Assembly: GCA_964437365.1 (NCBI GenBank)
Contig: CAYTGM010000004.1
Location: 186,001-250,000 of the forward strand
From: CAYTGM01 sp964437365
Lineage (GTDB): Bacteria; Sumerlaeota; Sumerlaeia; SLMS01
Length of the DNA: 64,000 nucleotides
Reading direction: 5' to 3'
Part shown: one piece after another, positions 35,027 to 44,930 of the stretch
How the letters are laid out: every line of letters starts with the position of its first letter
Numbering within the stretch: position 1 is the stretch's first letter
The notes under the pieces: generated by a model
The model's database searches: none
Told to the model about the DNA's origin: nothing
Seen by the model: the letters and a program-made list of their open reading frames with translations, nothing else
Position numbers and translations under genes: made by a program

Positions 35027-38000
35027 TTAAACATTAAATTTATCTTCTTCACTTATACGGAACAAATTGGGAGAAAAGTTAAAAAGGAATCGCTGCCTGG
35101 CTGGTCGCTCAAGAAGGTCCAAATTGCGACTTAGTTCATGAAGTAATTCTTCGCAGAGTTGTGATGAATGACAAACGATTGATCCATTCAACACATTCTT
35201 AACAATTTCTCCCACCTGTTGCAAGGTCGGGCTCTGATCTATCTGGAGAACCCCACGCCCATCGACACTCCCGTTAATTCCTGTTACGTCCCTGGTAGTC
35301 CCCTCCAATTGCAGAAATGCCCGACTATCTTCCAAGTATGAGGGGCCATAGAAACAGGAAGAAAGGCAAAGTGCAACATTGGAGGATGGATATCTATTCT
35401 TTACATATGAGATGATATTACCCACCGGGAGTTCACTAACAGGGATTCCTGTGTTCTTCAATGATTCAATGCTGGATGCGCTAGTTGTGGCGCCTTCGCG
35501 AACGATAATTATTTCATCAGGCCTGACTGATTGGTTCAAGATCGAATCTCCAAAGGCTGAAAGACCTTCAATTTCATCTATACGTAATACGACTATGATT
35601 GGAGGTACAGTATTACCTTTGCTTCCTAAACCTATTGAATCGCATATGTTATTAAACCTATCCTTGTAGGTATGTTTACGCATGACATCCCTAACACCAA
35701 GACAAGAATGCTTACTCCATTGAGTTTCTGTCTTTGTGAGTTCGTCAATTGCCTTGAGCACATCATCCTCTGATTCAACTAATGGCACCAGTTTTCCAAA
35801 AATCTTTTCAATTCCCAGTGAAGGGGTGGAAATGACTGGGGTGCCGCAAGCAAGCAACTCAAAGACTCTTCGTGAAAACATCGTCGGAGAATCATATACT
35901 GAATTGACATTTAAGAAGAGACAGTATCTCCGGTATGCATCAAGCATCTCTTCATAGTTCAATTTACCCCTTATATGCCCTCGTAGATCTTCCGGAAACA
36001 AATAACGATTTCTTTGTTCTCCCTGCAAATCGTTCATTCGATCAAAGATGTCCAACCCGTATCTTGTGGAAGCCCGCAGCATTACATCCATCCACCTTCT
36101 GCGCTCTTCATATGTATCCGCATAATAAGTCCCAGCAAAACACGCTTTCTTCATGCGTTCTTTATTTCGAATCGGGTTGTGGATTGCTGGCTGTGCGGCA
36201 AAAGGAAGGGCTCCGATAAACTTAGCCCCAGGGCACTTCTCCTGATAGTTCGGTATACAGTTGGCATCGGACGTGAATATATAGTCGAACTCCTTCGCCC
36301 TCTCTACAAATCGATCAAAATTGGGCGGATCTTCTTTATTCCAGAAGACGGTCGGTATATCCAGCTTCTTACACCAGTTGATCACATCTGAGAGTTCATT
36401 TCCGGGTGGCGCGTTATATTTCGCGACTCGATACAGCCAGGCATCATCATTACCATGCCATGCAGACTCGACGAAGAGCATATCAATATTTTGCTCTTTG
36501 AACGACTCGATCCAGTTTTCGGGTCTGATCGGAATGAGATTACATTCCGGGTCGAAGCAGGCATGCGTAAATTCGTCCAGGATAGACGCAACATTGAGTT
36601 TCTTCTCGGCCTTTGGCGGTGGCGCTTCGAATGGTAGAGGTCGGATATGCTCGTTCGGTTCTGGTAGTTCTATCGAAGCATGTTTCTCTTCACCCTCTGA
36701 TGCTGATATCTGTGCGGAAGCAGGTATGCTTTTTTCTGGCAACCTGTTTTGATCAGCTACGAGTGGAGCAGGAGAAGCAACCGTACTCACACTTGGTATT
36801 GTTGGTGTCCCCGCATGGTCAGTGGGCTCTTTATCCTCGTTACTTTCTGCGGTAATGCTGCCCTGTTGCTCTGATTTGTTTCCAGATCGAATTGCTCGAA
36901 CCATATTTCCAGGGAAGCGGATCGTGTTCATACCCGGCCTGAAGATCGCATTGAGCAGACCGTGACCAAACTGATACCCAACTGAGTTCTTTATCTTAAG
37001 ATAATTAGCGTTCTTCCTCTGATTTTCCGAATACAGTCTCTGTACTTCGGAGTCGGCCGCCTTGACTTGCTCGGAGAGTGATTTACACCGGTGTTCAAGA
37101 GCCGTTGCCAGTCCGTGCATTTCTTTAAACTTCGCATTCAGTTGATCAATATATACATTTTTCTCATCGATTTCCGACACGAGCTCCTTGATGTAAGTTT
37201 CCTTCTCACTTATTTGAAAGGAATGAAGTGATTTCTCGTTTTCCAAGGAACTTAAAATTCTTTCTTTTTCATCGAAAGCAACAGCTCTTTCTCTCTCGAG
37301 AACCTTCAACTGGGCATTTGCCTCTTCTAAAGACTGATAGATCTGGTTGTGTTCCTTCTGAAGCCAGTCGAATTCGTCTTGAAGATTTTCGAAAGATCTC
37401 ACCTGCTCGATAAGCTTTGACTGTGTTTCTTCAAATGACCTTTCTGCCTGCTTTCGGAGAGCTGCCTCTTCAAAAGCACGAGTCTTCTCGATGTCTCTCT
37501 CTTTGTCAGCTTCTATCTGTCTTTTCCGGGTCTCTTGTTCCTTCTCTTTAAGTTGCTCAAACTCTTTTTCAAGTACCTTGCGTGCAACTGTTTCTTCGTT
37601 CAATTTTGGCTGGATCCGAGCAATCTCTTTTTCCAGTTCATTTGACTTTTGAATGAGATCTTCTATACGCTGCTGAAGATAATCACTCTCCTTGATCACT
37701 TCAGTGAGATTCCTTGATAAGGATTCGCTCTTTTCCTGACTTGCCTTGAGCTTTGTCTCCAGCTTGACAATTCGCTCCTGCCTTTCTGAGAGCACCTTTT
37801 CGAGTCGTTGCTTCTCTGATTCCAAAGCTTTAAGTTGATCACGGTCTTGCTCGATCACTTCGAGTGATTTTGATCTATGCTCAAGCTCTCCTCTGAGCAG
37901 CTCACACTCTTTTTCCGCCTTATCACGATCAACTTTAGTTTGGTCGAGCTTTTTCTCCAGCTGAGATACCTGCTGAGTTGAAGAGTGAATCGAACGACTT

Positions 38001-38743
38001 AAATCCTGTTGCTTCTGCAGATAAAAGTCTTCCATCCTCAACATTGCCTGATCTGTCTTGATCACCAATTCCAAGAGTACATCAGAGGTTAACTGAGACC
38101 CATTTTTCTTCCCATGGCTTTCAAAGGTAGAAACAGCGCGTACATACTTCCCTTGCGCGTCAATATCTTCAACAGTCAACCGTTCGCTTAGTAACTTATA
38201 GACACTTAAAATCGTATGTGTTGATTTATGGTCGATGTCTCGATGAATGCCAAAAGGGACAGTTACCACAACTCTCCCGCCAGGTTTCAAAAAGCTTAAT
38301 GCCCGATTTAACAAGACAGATGGCTCAGAAAAATGCTCCAACACCTCCGTGAGAATGATCGTATCAAATTCTTTCTCGAAATCTTGAGCAAAAATATCGG
38401 CGCAAAAAAACTGACATCTTTCTTTCGTGTTGGGGAATTCATTTTCCTGGTATTCTTTAGCAAATTGGATCGCCTGTGGATCAACATCTACTCCAGTAAC
38501 GTGGTACCCTTCACGAGCCAGTAAAATAGGAACGATGCCCTGGCTACATCCAATATCAAGAACCGTTTGCCCTTTCGCCTTAGAGCATACCCAATGGATT
38601 CTATCACGTGTAATTTCCTGCAACCGCGCGTCCCAGATTTCGCGGTTATAGAGTTCCATGATACGATCATGATTCATTTTGAAGGCTTCTGCTTTCAAGC
38701 CGGGCATTTTCAAAACCTCATTCCGAAAAACACCTGACTTCAT
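35027..38743 (-). CDS. Methyltransferase / long coiled coil / CgeB-like glycosyltransferase fusion
   Basis: 1238 residues. About 50-200: class I SAM methyltransferase with TVLDIGCSQGIVPILLA, VTGVDVD and LTEVLEHFSEP. About 225-590: almost unbroken charged coiled coil. About 580-620: NSVGYQFGHGLLNAIFRP, a segment often seen between coiled coils and transferase domains. About 620-710: low complexity. About 715-1035: CgeB-like glycosyltransferase with CFAGTYYADTYEERRRW, YCLFLNVNSVYDSPTMFSRR and FELLACGTPVIST. About 1045-1190: a further region with a GT2-like nucleotide-binding start (IIVVLRIDEIEGL). First gene of the minus-strand export operon. The plan recalls WbdD, the chain-terminating molecular ruler of E. 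coli O9a, though WbdD has a kinase where this has a transferase. Confidence 0.82.
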   Translation of the reverse strand: MKSGVFRNEVLKMPGLKAEAFKMNHDRIMELYNREIWDARLQEITRDRIHWVCSKAKGQTVLDIGCSQGIVPILLAREGYHVTGVDVDPQAIQFAKEYQENEFPNTKERCQFFCADIFAQDFEKEFDTIILTEVLEHFSEPSVLLNRALSFLKPGGRVVVTVPFGIHRDIDHKSTHTILSVYKLLSERLTVEDIDAQGKYVRAVSTFESHGKKNGSQLTSDVLLELVIKTDQAMLRMEDFYLQKQQDLSRSIHSSTQQVSQLEKKLDQTKVDRDKAEKECELLRGELEHRSKSLEVIEQDRDQLKALESEKQRLEKVLSERQERIVKLETKLKASQEKSESLSRNLTEVIKESDYLQQRIEDLIQKSNELEKEIARIQPKLNEETVARKVLEKEFEQLKEKEQETRKRQIEADKERDIEKTRAFEEAALRKQAERSFEETQSKLIEQVRSFENLQDEFDWLQKEHNQIYQSLEEANAQLKVLERERAVAFDEKERILSSLENEKSLHSFQISEKETYIKELVSEIDEKNVYIDQLNAKFKEMHGLATALEHRCKSLSEQVKAADSEVQRLYSENQRKNANYLKIKNSVGYQFGHGLLNAIFRPGMNTIRFPGNMVRAIRSGNKSEQQGSITAESNEDKEPTDHAGTPTIPSVSTVASPAPLVADQNRLPEKSIPASAQISASEGEEKHASIELPEPNEHIRPLPFEAPPPKAEKKLNVASILDEFTHACFDPECNLIPIRPENWIESFKEQNIDMLFVESAWHGNDDAWLYRVAKYNAPPGNELSDVINWCKKLDIPTVFWNKEDPPNFDRFVERAKEFDYIFTSDANCIPNYQEKCPGAKFIGALPFAAQPAIHNPIRNKERMKKACFAGTYYADTYEERRRWMDVMLRASTRYGLDIFDRMNDLQGEQRNRYLFPEDLRGHIRGKLNYEEMLDAYRRYCLFLNVNSVYDSPTMFSRRVFELLACGTPVISTPSLGIEKIFGKLVPLVESEDDVLKAIDELTKTETQWSKHSCLGVRDVMRKHTYKDRFNNICDSIGLGSKGNTVPPIIVVLRIDEIEGLSAFGDSILNQSVRPDEIIIVREGATTSASSIESLKNTGIPVSELPVGNIISYVKNRYPSSNVALCLSSCFYGPSYLEDSRAFLQLEGTTRDVTGINGSVDGRGVLQIDQSPTLQQVGEIVKNVLNGSIVCHSSQLCEELLHELSRNLDLLERPARQRFLFNFSPNLFRISEEDKFNV

Positions 38744-39077
38744 AGTAGTTAATATGAAGCCAAAGCATCGGTTATAGCTGTGTCAACAAGGAGAAACAGC
38801 TTTATCTCAGGCAAAATCAAACAAACGTTGTTTCATCCTGAAACACACTACGCTCAACGTGCGATTCATGGTCTGAAGGGTGATTTCACCTAAGTAAGAG
38901 TTACCTAATTAGGGGAAACCCTGACCTCAAGGCAAATTCACGACTTTGTTTCAGTCTACAACTTATATTGAGGCCATCCAAACACGGTTTTCTGTAGGGA
39001 CTTCTTCAAGCTTGTCACACCCCGCAGCTCCAAGAAAAGCTCTTAATAGCCGATCTTAATAATTAGAATCTTCTCAA
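38744..39077. other. Divergent intergenic region
   Basis: 334 bases between the minus-strand export operon and the plus-strand GT2 gene, so both promoters should lie here. Visible structures are small: GTTTCA/TGAAAC (38830-38844, 3-base loop) and AGGG-GAAA-CCCT with a GNRA-type loop (38911-38922). I found no convincing promoter pair and no gene. Confidence 0.4.
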
Positions 39078-40229
39078 ATGCCCCTCCTCCTTTTCCTCAT
39101 CCTTTACGCGTATCTCGGTTACCCATTACTCCTGTGGGGACTTACCAGAGTTTCATCTCGAAAGAAATCTCTCCCTCAGGATCTTAGGACTCCCCTCCCC
39201 TCCCTCACACTCCTCATTGCCGCCTACAATGAAGAATCGGTCATCCAGGAAAAGATCGAGAACGCTCTCGCACTCGACTGGCCAGAGCATCTCTACGAGA
39301 TCGTCGTCGTATCTGACGGATCTACCGACCGCACAAACTCCATCGTACGCTCTTTCAACGATCCCCGAGTGAAACTTCTCGCCCTGAAGAAAAATGCCGG
39401 GAAGCTCAATGCCCTCAACAAAGCTATCCCCCACTGCCATGGCGAGCTGATCGCTCTCTCCGATTCAAACTCTCTCTATGATGTGAATGCTCTCAAGAAC
39501 ATGGCTTCACGGCTCAACGATCCCAAGGTCGGGGCCGTGTGTGGAGAGCTGCGCTATCAAATCGAGGACTCAAACCAGGCTGGCCAGCAGGAGGGACTCT
39601 ACTGGCGCTACGAGAAAAAGATCAAGTCGATGGAAAGCCAATTGAACACTCTGATCGGGGCTAATGGCTCTATCTATATGATCCGCAAAGAGGACTACCC
39701 CTTCCCTCAAAGAGACCTCATGGACGATCTTTCTGTTCCTCTTCTGATCTTTCTGAAGACAAGCAAGAAAACGGTCTACGAGCCTGCCGCTGTGGCGCGG
39801 GAAAAACCGGGGGAGAATTTCGAAGAGGAGTATCAACGCAAAGTTCGCATCATTACCCGTGGCATCTATACGCTGATGTCGTTATCCCCCAAATGGATTA
39901 TTCAACCGACAATCGCCTTCCAAATCCTCTCCCACAAGTTTTGTCGCTGGTTTGTTCCCATCTTCGCGATTCTACTGGCTATTACCTCAACGATCGCAAC
40001 TCTTGAAAGTCCAACATTCACAAACCCAGCCCTATGGCTCTTTCTTGCTCAGGCTGTGTTCTATGCTCTTCTTTCCCTCGTGATCATGATTCCCCGTCTG
40101 AAAGACTCTTCGAAAATTCTTTCGATCGTCTACTACCTCTACATCATCAATAAGGCAAGCCTTCAAGGCATCTTGAATTATATGCTGGGAAAGAATATAA
40201 CACGCTGGAAAACAATCCGCGAGAAGTAA
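39078..40229 (+). CDS. GT2 family membrane glycosyltransferase
   Basis: 383 residues. One N-terminal membrane helix, then a GT-A domain at about 38-270 with LLIAAYNEESVIQEKI, VVSDGSTDRT (UDP binding), ALSDSNSLYD (DxD-like), MDDLSVPLLIF (catalytic acid region) and RKVRIITRGIYTL in the place of the Q/RxxRW motif; three to four helices follow. Processive or chain-extending enzymes such as hyaluronan- and cellulose-synthase relatives share this plan. The gene stands alone and converges on the O-antigen ligase gene with 6 bases between stops. Confidence 0.85.
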   Translation: MPLLLFLILYAYLGYPLLLWGLTRVSSRKKSLPQDLRTPLPSLTLLIAAYNEESVIQEKIENALALDWPEHLYEIVVVSDGSTDRTNSIVRSFNDPRVKLLALKKNAGKLNALNKAIPHCHGELIALSDSNSLYDVNALKNMASRLNDPKVGAVCGELRYQIEDSNQAGQQEGLYWRYEKKIKSMESQLNTLIGANGSIYMIRKEDYPFPQRDLMDDLSVPLLIFLKTSKKTVYEPAAVAREKPGENFEEEYQRKVRIITRGIYTLMSLSPKWIIQPTIAFQILSHKFCRWFVPIFAILLAITSTIATLESPTFTNPALWLFLAQAVFYALLSLVIMIPRLKDSSKILSIVYYLYIINKASLQGILNYMLGKNITRWKTIREK

Positions 40230-40235
40230 CTGCGG

Positions 40236-42329
40236 TTACCGACCTGCGAAGCTTTCCTGAAGATAGTCTCTTCTGGCCTCTATCTGATTTTTCTGTGCAA
40301 GCCTGAGAGGCTCAACCTGTGCCAGCCTGAGAGCGACTGTATAGCTCTTCACAGCAAGGTCTGGTCGACCTTCAATCTCTTCCAGTCTACCTTTAAGATA
40401 GTAGGTGTCGGGATTTTCATACCCAATCTTCTGCAATTGACTGATGAGTGCTCTTGCCCCCTGGATGTTTTCAGATTGTACGTATATCAGGGCAAGGTAC
40501 TCCATGGCGCGGGTATTTTCCGGGTCGAGGACAAGTGCTCGGAGAAGACTTTGCTCCGCTGCACCTGAATCATCTACTTTAGCCTCGATGGAAGCCAATT
40601 GGTAGTAACCGATCGAGCCAATATTGAAGACTTTTGAAAGCCTGCGAAGGTACTCTGCAGCCTCCTCAAGACGATCATTCTTAACATAGAAGTCTGAAAC
40701 CATATAGGGCGGCGGCATGACAAGATAGGGTGTATAGAAAATAGATTGCTGCAGAGCCTCTACCCTGAGCGGATTGTCATCGAGCAACTCGCGATTAGCA
40801 AAAAACATCACGCGTGTTCTGATGGCAGAGATCTTACTGTAAGCAAGGTAGCTGAATAAGAGAGCAAACACAAGGAGAAGGGCACATGTGACCATAGTTA
40901 AAGTGGAGAGGGATCGACGAGAAGAAACCTCCCAGCCTGATTGAATTTTGCTAAGGGCCCTGTCCTCTGAAACAAGTTGAACCAGAAACCCTAAGACAAA
41001 GTAGAAGACAGCCGTGCTGACTGGTAGAAAGAGTGGAAAACCCCAGAACCCATCAACTGTCGTGGTCACGAGCGCTGCTGCAAAGAATGGAAGGGATGCA
41101 GCCCTTCGACCAAGAGAGAGTGGCAGTTGCCCCCTGTATAGAATGGTAAGAACTCCAACGATGGGAGAAATGAGCAAGACGGAGAAGGCAAATGCACCAG
41201 CAATGCCTCGTTCTATCAGAATCTGCAAAAGTTCATTATGACTATGGTCCCAGATTTTTCCATCTCCGTAAACAACAACGTTTCTATACAGATAAGAATG
41301 ATCCTGCTGGAAAAACTGAAACTGATAGTCGTTATATTCAGTAAAGAACATTCCTGGGCCAATGCCAAGAAAAGGGTGATCCAAAAACATCTGCTGACCA
41401 ATCATCCACTGAAAGGCACGAGTTCGGAGCGTATTCGCCTTCCAGACTCCTCGTAAGGTCTCAAGTGAATCACCTCCGATCGCGAGGAGCAGTGAGAGAG
41501 TGACAACCGCTGCGAGACCGACAATAAGGAAGAGCAGGAAGCCCTTCTTACCAAACTGAAAAAAGAGATAGAGTACTAATGCCACGGCACAGCCGATGAA
41601 AGTACCACCCGTCGCAGCCCTCGCACCGGAAATAATGACGGCTGAAATAAGGTAGATCGAAACAAGGATGAAGGCAGATCGTAGAAAAATATTCTTTGTA
41701 TAGAACCCTATACCCAGCGTTACGAGAACAACAGGAGCAAGAAAGGAACTGACATAGTTGGGGTTCCCCATTGTCGAGAGGAAAACCTCTTTGCCGCGTC
41801 TTTCCATTTCTCCATAGGCGATCAGTTCTATCCCATACACTTGCAATAGACCAATCAATGCGACCCCTGCTGCCGCGAGTGAAACCCCGGCGAGAAGAAA
41901 ATAGGCTGTCTTCACAGGAACTACTCTTGCCAGCAAATAAACAAGAGCCCCTACATACATGATGTTATCTGTAAGAAAGGAATGTGGAGGTACACTTGAT
42001 ATATAGGAGGAAATAACAGAAATACCCACAAATGCAAACAGAGCGATGTCAGCGATGGTCACTCTAAAGCCCTGCCACTTTCCAGACATCAGCATTCCCG
42101 CAGCAACCAGAGCGAAACAGAGTGGTGTATAGATCTGAAAAATCAGAGTTTGAGTGGTCCGTGGGTCCAGCAACATGTCAAACCCAAGAAAAGGCAGAAT
42201 GCAAAGCCCAACCCCGAAAAGGATACATCCTGCATGAAACAGGATCGAACCTGAGCGCAGAACGGTATTGCCTGCTGCCACTGGCTGTTCTTTCTGATCA
42301 GTCAAACCAGAAGCCTCCCAGATAGACAT
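40236..42329 (-). CDS. O-antigen ligase/polymerase (WaaL/Wzy-like) with C-terminal TPR repeats
   Basis: Up to 697 residues. About 30-490 hold 11-12 membrane helices; the large periplasmic loop carries RTRAFQWMIGQQMFLDHPFLGIGPG and the HSHNELLQ motif of the O-antigen ligase family. The last 200 residues are TPR repeats (YYQLASIEAKVDDSGAAEQSL, ALVLDPENTRAMEYLALIYV). It joins finished polysaccharide to lipid A core or protein, or polymerises units. The ATG at 42329 lacks a ribosome site; a TTG at 42305 has GGGAGG at good spacing and is the better start, giving 689 residues. Confidence 0.85.
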   Translation of the reverse strand: MSIWEASGLTDQKEQPVAAGNTVLRSGSILFHAGCILFGVGLCILPFLGFDMLLDPRTTQTLIFQIYTPLCFALVAAGMLMSGKWQGFRVTIADIALFAFVGISVISSYISSVPPHSFLTDNIMYVGALVYLLARVVPVKTAYFLLAGVSLAAAGVALIGLLQVYGIELIAYGEMERRGKEVFLSTMGNPNYVSSFLAPVVLVTLGIGFYTKNIFLRSAFILVSIYLISAVIISGARAATGGTFIGCAVALVLYLFFQFGKKGFLLFLIVGLAAVVTLSLLLAIGGDSLETLRGVWKANTLRTRAFQWMIGQQMFLDHPFLGIGPGMFFTEYNDYQFQFFQQDHSYLYRNVVVYGDGKIWDHSHNELLQILIERGIAGAFAFSVLLISPIVGVLTILYRGQLPLSLGRRAASLPFFAAALVTTTVDGFWGFPLFLPVSTAVFYFVLGFLVQLVSEDRALSKIQSGWEVSSRRSLSTLTMVTCALLLVFALLFSYLAYSKISAIRTRVMFFANRELLDDNPLRVEALQQSIFYTPYLVMPPPYMVSDFYVKNDRLEEAAEYLRRLSKVFNIGSIGYYQLASIEAKVDDSGAAEQSLLRALVLDPENTRAMEYLALIYVQSENIQGARALISQLQKIGYENPDTYYLKGRLEEIEGRPDLAVKSYTVALRLAQVEPLRLAQKNQIEARRDYLQESFAGR

Positions 42330-43602
42330 TCCGATTCGTCAGCCATGATGGCTGACCCTTCTCTTGTTCAGTCAGATAATCACGGTCAAAAGCATCATTC
42401 ATCAACTGGAAGGCGAGCGACTCAATGGGAGCCTCGTGATAGACCTCGTAGATCTCCCAGTTCGTTGACCCGATCAGCATGTTCACTTTTTTCTCGTTGT
42501 TTATAGTAATTTCCAGAACGGGAGGAAACTCAGAGGCTTGATCGCCCATCGCAAGAAATGAAACGCGATCGTTGCGATATTCTTCAGAGAACGGTATCTC
42601 TACAGTTGTATTGCGGTTTCTGATAGTGAGTGGATACGTGTCCGATTTTGCCATGTCATCCCCTCTTGCAACCTCCGCGGATGGGGTGACACGAACGACA
42701 CCTCTCTCTTCCAGCTCATCGAGAATCTCCTTTAAATCGCGTGTCTTCTTCATTGTGAGCATATAGACACGTAAATTCTTTGGAAAATTCTTTAATTCAC
42801 TGCGCAGGGACAGGCTGGCATTCTTATCCTTATTCAAGAGCTGCTCGTAAGCCTTGAGAACCCCCTCATTTCTCGTGAATTCCTGATCACTGGCAAGGAC
42901 CTGATTCACCTTTTCCAGACCTTCAATTGATCCTATATCCAGGAAGAAATAACCCAGTAATACTAGATCAATCGCTGATAGTTCCTCCCCTTCGAGTGCC
43001 GACAGAGCTTCAGCCTCAGCGCGCTCGCGTGTTCCAGGGCTGAGACTTGTAGAAATCTGGAAGGATGAAAGAGCTTTCTGAAAATCACCCTTTTGCATAG
43101 ACTGCTCACCCAGATGATAAGTCAACTCGGATAAACTCTGGCGGTAGTAATCAGAATAGATATACGGAGGCCGCATATATTTGTAAAAAGCTTCAACCTC
43201 CAGTTCTTCCATTACCTTAGCGACTTCTTCTGTTCCACCAGCTCTATAGATCTGATTAGCAGCGAAAATTTTCTCCAGGTCTTTTTCTTGATCATCCTTG
43301 AGAACAGCTTTCAAATATTGAACCTTAACTTCTTCATCGTCGTCCTCCATGTACCTGCTCACCGCTTCCACGTTTCCCGGTGTCTCCACGGCAAGTTTAA
43401 CGTTCAATGCAGGGAGTATATAGTTCGCGAACAGCAGCATCAATCCAACGGACAGGCCGCTGAGGCCGAGTATCAGCGTTAACTGGACAAGTGAGGAAGA
43501 CCATCGCGGATCACCACCGCGTGGCTGACCCTCCTGCGCGGTTGGAGCCTTGTCCTTCTCGAGATCAGTCTGTTCTTTTTTTCGTTGCTGTTTCTTGCTC
43601 AT
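42298..43602 (-). CDS. Single-pass membrane protein with TPR-like repeats, partner of O-antigen ligase
   Basis: 434 residues from the ATG at 43602. The N-terminal 45 residues are charged and cytoplasmic, followed by one membrane helix (VQLTLILGLSGLSVGLMLLFANYIL). The periplasmic part has helical repeats (YHLGEQSMQKGDFQKALSSFQISTSL can be read as a TPR) and a C-terminal beta region after residue 340. I recognise no named family. It overlaps the O-antigen ligase gene, whose tail also has TPRs, so a joint complex is a reasonable guess. The frame is open to 43809, but those extra codons overlap the divergent STAS gene. Confidence 0.65.
   Translation of the reverse strand: MSKKQQRKKEQTDLEKDKAPTAQEGQPRGGDPRWSSSLVQLTLILGLSGLSVGLMLLFANYILPALNVKLAVETPGNVEAVSRYMEDDDEEVKVQYLKAVLKDDQEKDLEKIFAANQIYRAGGTEEVAKVMEELEVEAFYKYMRPPYIYSDYYRQSLSELTYHLGEQSMQKGDFQKALSSFQISTSLSPGTRERAEAEALSALEGEELSAIDLVLLGYFFLDIGSIEGLEKVNQVLASDQEFTRNEGVLKAYEQLLNKDKNASLSLRSELKNFPKNLRVYMLTMKKTRDLKEILDELEERGVVRVTPSAEVARGDDMAKSDTYPLTIRNRNTTVEIPFSEEYRNDRVSFLAMGDQASEFPPVLEITINNEKKVNMLIGSTNWEIYEVYHEAPIESLAFQLMNDAFDRDYLTEQEKGQPSWLTNRNVYLGGFWFD
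42314..42319 (-). promoter_or_regulatory. Ribosome binding site deciding the start of the O-antigen ligase
   Basis: GGGAGG on the minus strand, 8 bases before an in-frame TTG at 42305. It lies inside the last codons of the upstream TPR protein, so translation of the ligase is probably coupled to that gene, with an 8-base overlap instead of 32. Confidence 0.5.
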
Positions 43603-43758
43603 AAACACGGGAATAGTCAGAGAAGGATTACGTGGCGAGCCTTTTTCCCATCTAATCAGACACCGACTTTCAGAGTCCAAGTTTTTTCTCCCTTTGACAC
43701 ACTTTGCGATCCGTCCAAACGATACTGTCGTAATTATCAGGAAGTCGAGCCCTCGAAC

Positions 43759-44922
43759 TTGATCTCTGCCGGATCTCCGCCGCCCAAAACAACCGAACTT
43801 GATCATCAATGGTCGGGGGCGGAAAACGACCTGTCCCGTTCTCTCCTGCTTAAAGGATCATTGAACCGCTCGACCCTCTCTCATGAGTGGAAAGAGCTGA
43901 CCGCTGAGATCAACACAAATGATAAGATGACCTCTCTGACCATCAACCTTTCTCAATTGGAAGAGATGGATGGATCAGCCATTGGGTTTCTTGTCGAGAT
44001 TCAGAAGATTTGCACCAACCGTGGCATTAAACTCACTTTTGAGGGGCTGAGCACACAACAGAAAAGCATTCTCGACCTCTACGACCCCTGCTCCTATGTT
44101 CATCGTGGTACCCCAGAAAGCCACAAGTGCCAGTCACTTCCCGTTGAGGTTGGTTCCGCCACGCTCAAACAGCTCAGCTGCATGAAAGAGGAAATTACCT
44201 TCATCGGCGAGATGATTCTCGCGCTGCTGGCTGCCATCAGGAACCCAAAGATCGTCCGATGGGGAGACACCTTTCGGATGGCGGAAATTGCCGGAGTAAA
44301 TGCCCTTCCCGTTGTGATCCTGGTTGGGTTTCTAATCGGTTTTGTCATGGCGTTTCAGGCAGCCATCCCACTGAAAATGTTTGGTGCTGAGATCCTTATC
44401 GCCGGAGCTGTGGGCATCGCAATGGTTCGTGAATTAGGACCCATCATGACCGCTGTGGCACTTGCTGGCCGTTCCAGCACTGCCTTTGCCGCAGAAATCG
44501 GCACCATGAAAGTGAATGAAGAGGTGAATGCTCTGGTCACGTTCGGACTTGATCCGGTTCGCTTCCTCGTTCTCCCGCGCCTTATCGCCGCAATCGCCAT
44601 GACACCTTTTCTGGCGGTGTTCGGCACTGCAGCAGGGATTCTTGGTGGCTATATCGTCTATCTCTCACTCGGATTCCCAACCACGATCTTCATCGACCAA
44701 TTGAGACAGTTCATTGGTGTTGGAGATGTTCTTGGAGCACTGGTGAAAACGCTGGTTTTTGGTATCGTCATTGCCGGCGTGGGTTGTTTACGGGGTCTCC
44801 AGACTCAAACAGGCGCAAGTGCAGTCGGCGAATCAACAACACGGGCTGTTGTTTCCTCTATCATTCTTGTCACTCTTCTTGATGGAATCTTTTCTATACT
44901 GTATTACGCGCTGGGAATCTGA
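43759..44922 (+). CDS. mlaE: MlaE-type permease with N-terminal STAS (MlaB-like) domain
   Basis: Inner-membrane permease of the phospholipid transport ABC system. About residues 20-110 form a STAS domain (LTINLSQLEEMDGSAIGFLVEIQKIC), normally the separate MlaB; residues 150-387 are the MlaE permease with VILVGFLIGFVMAFQAAIPL, VRELGPIMTAVALAGRSSTAFAAEIG and EVNALVTFGLDPVRFLVLPR. The start is uncertain: no ATG fits, and the TTG at 43759 is the best candidate in a frame open to 43585. First gene of a tight mlaE-mlaF-mlaD-lipoprotein operon and divergent from the TPR gene. Confidence 0.9.
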   Translation: MISAGSPPPKTTELDHQWSGAENDLSRSLLLKGSLNRSTLSHEWKELTAEINTNDKMTSLTINLSQLEEMDGSAIGFLVEIQKICTNRGIKLTFEGLSTQQKSILDLYDPCSYVHRGTPESHKCQSLPVEVGSATLKQLSCMKEEITFIGEMILALLAAIRNPKIVRWGDTFRMAEIAGVNALPVVILVGFLIGFVMAFQAAIPLKMFGAEILIAGAVGIAMVRELGPIMTAVALAGRSSTAFAAEIGTMKVNEEVNALVTFGLDPVRFLVLPRLIAAIAMTPFLAVFGTAAGILGGYIVYLSLGFPTTIFIDQLRQFIGVGDVLGALVKTLVFGIVIAGVGCLRGLQTQTGASAVGESTTRAVVSSIILVTLLDGIFSILYYALGI

Positions 44923-44930
44923 AAAAAGCC

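Noticed and set aside
14455..38743. Exosortase gene in the polysaccharide cluster
   Set aside because: All polytopic proteins here fit GT-C, MBOAT, ABC-2 or sugar-transferase patterns; none has the exosortase Cys-Arg-His layout.
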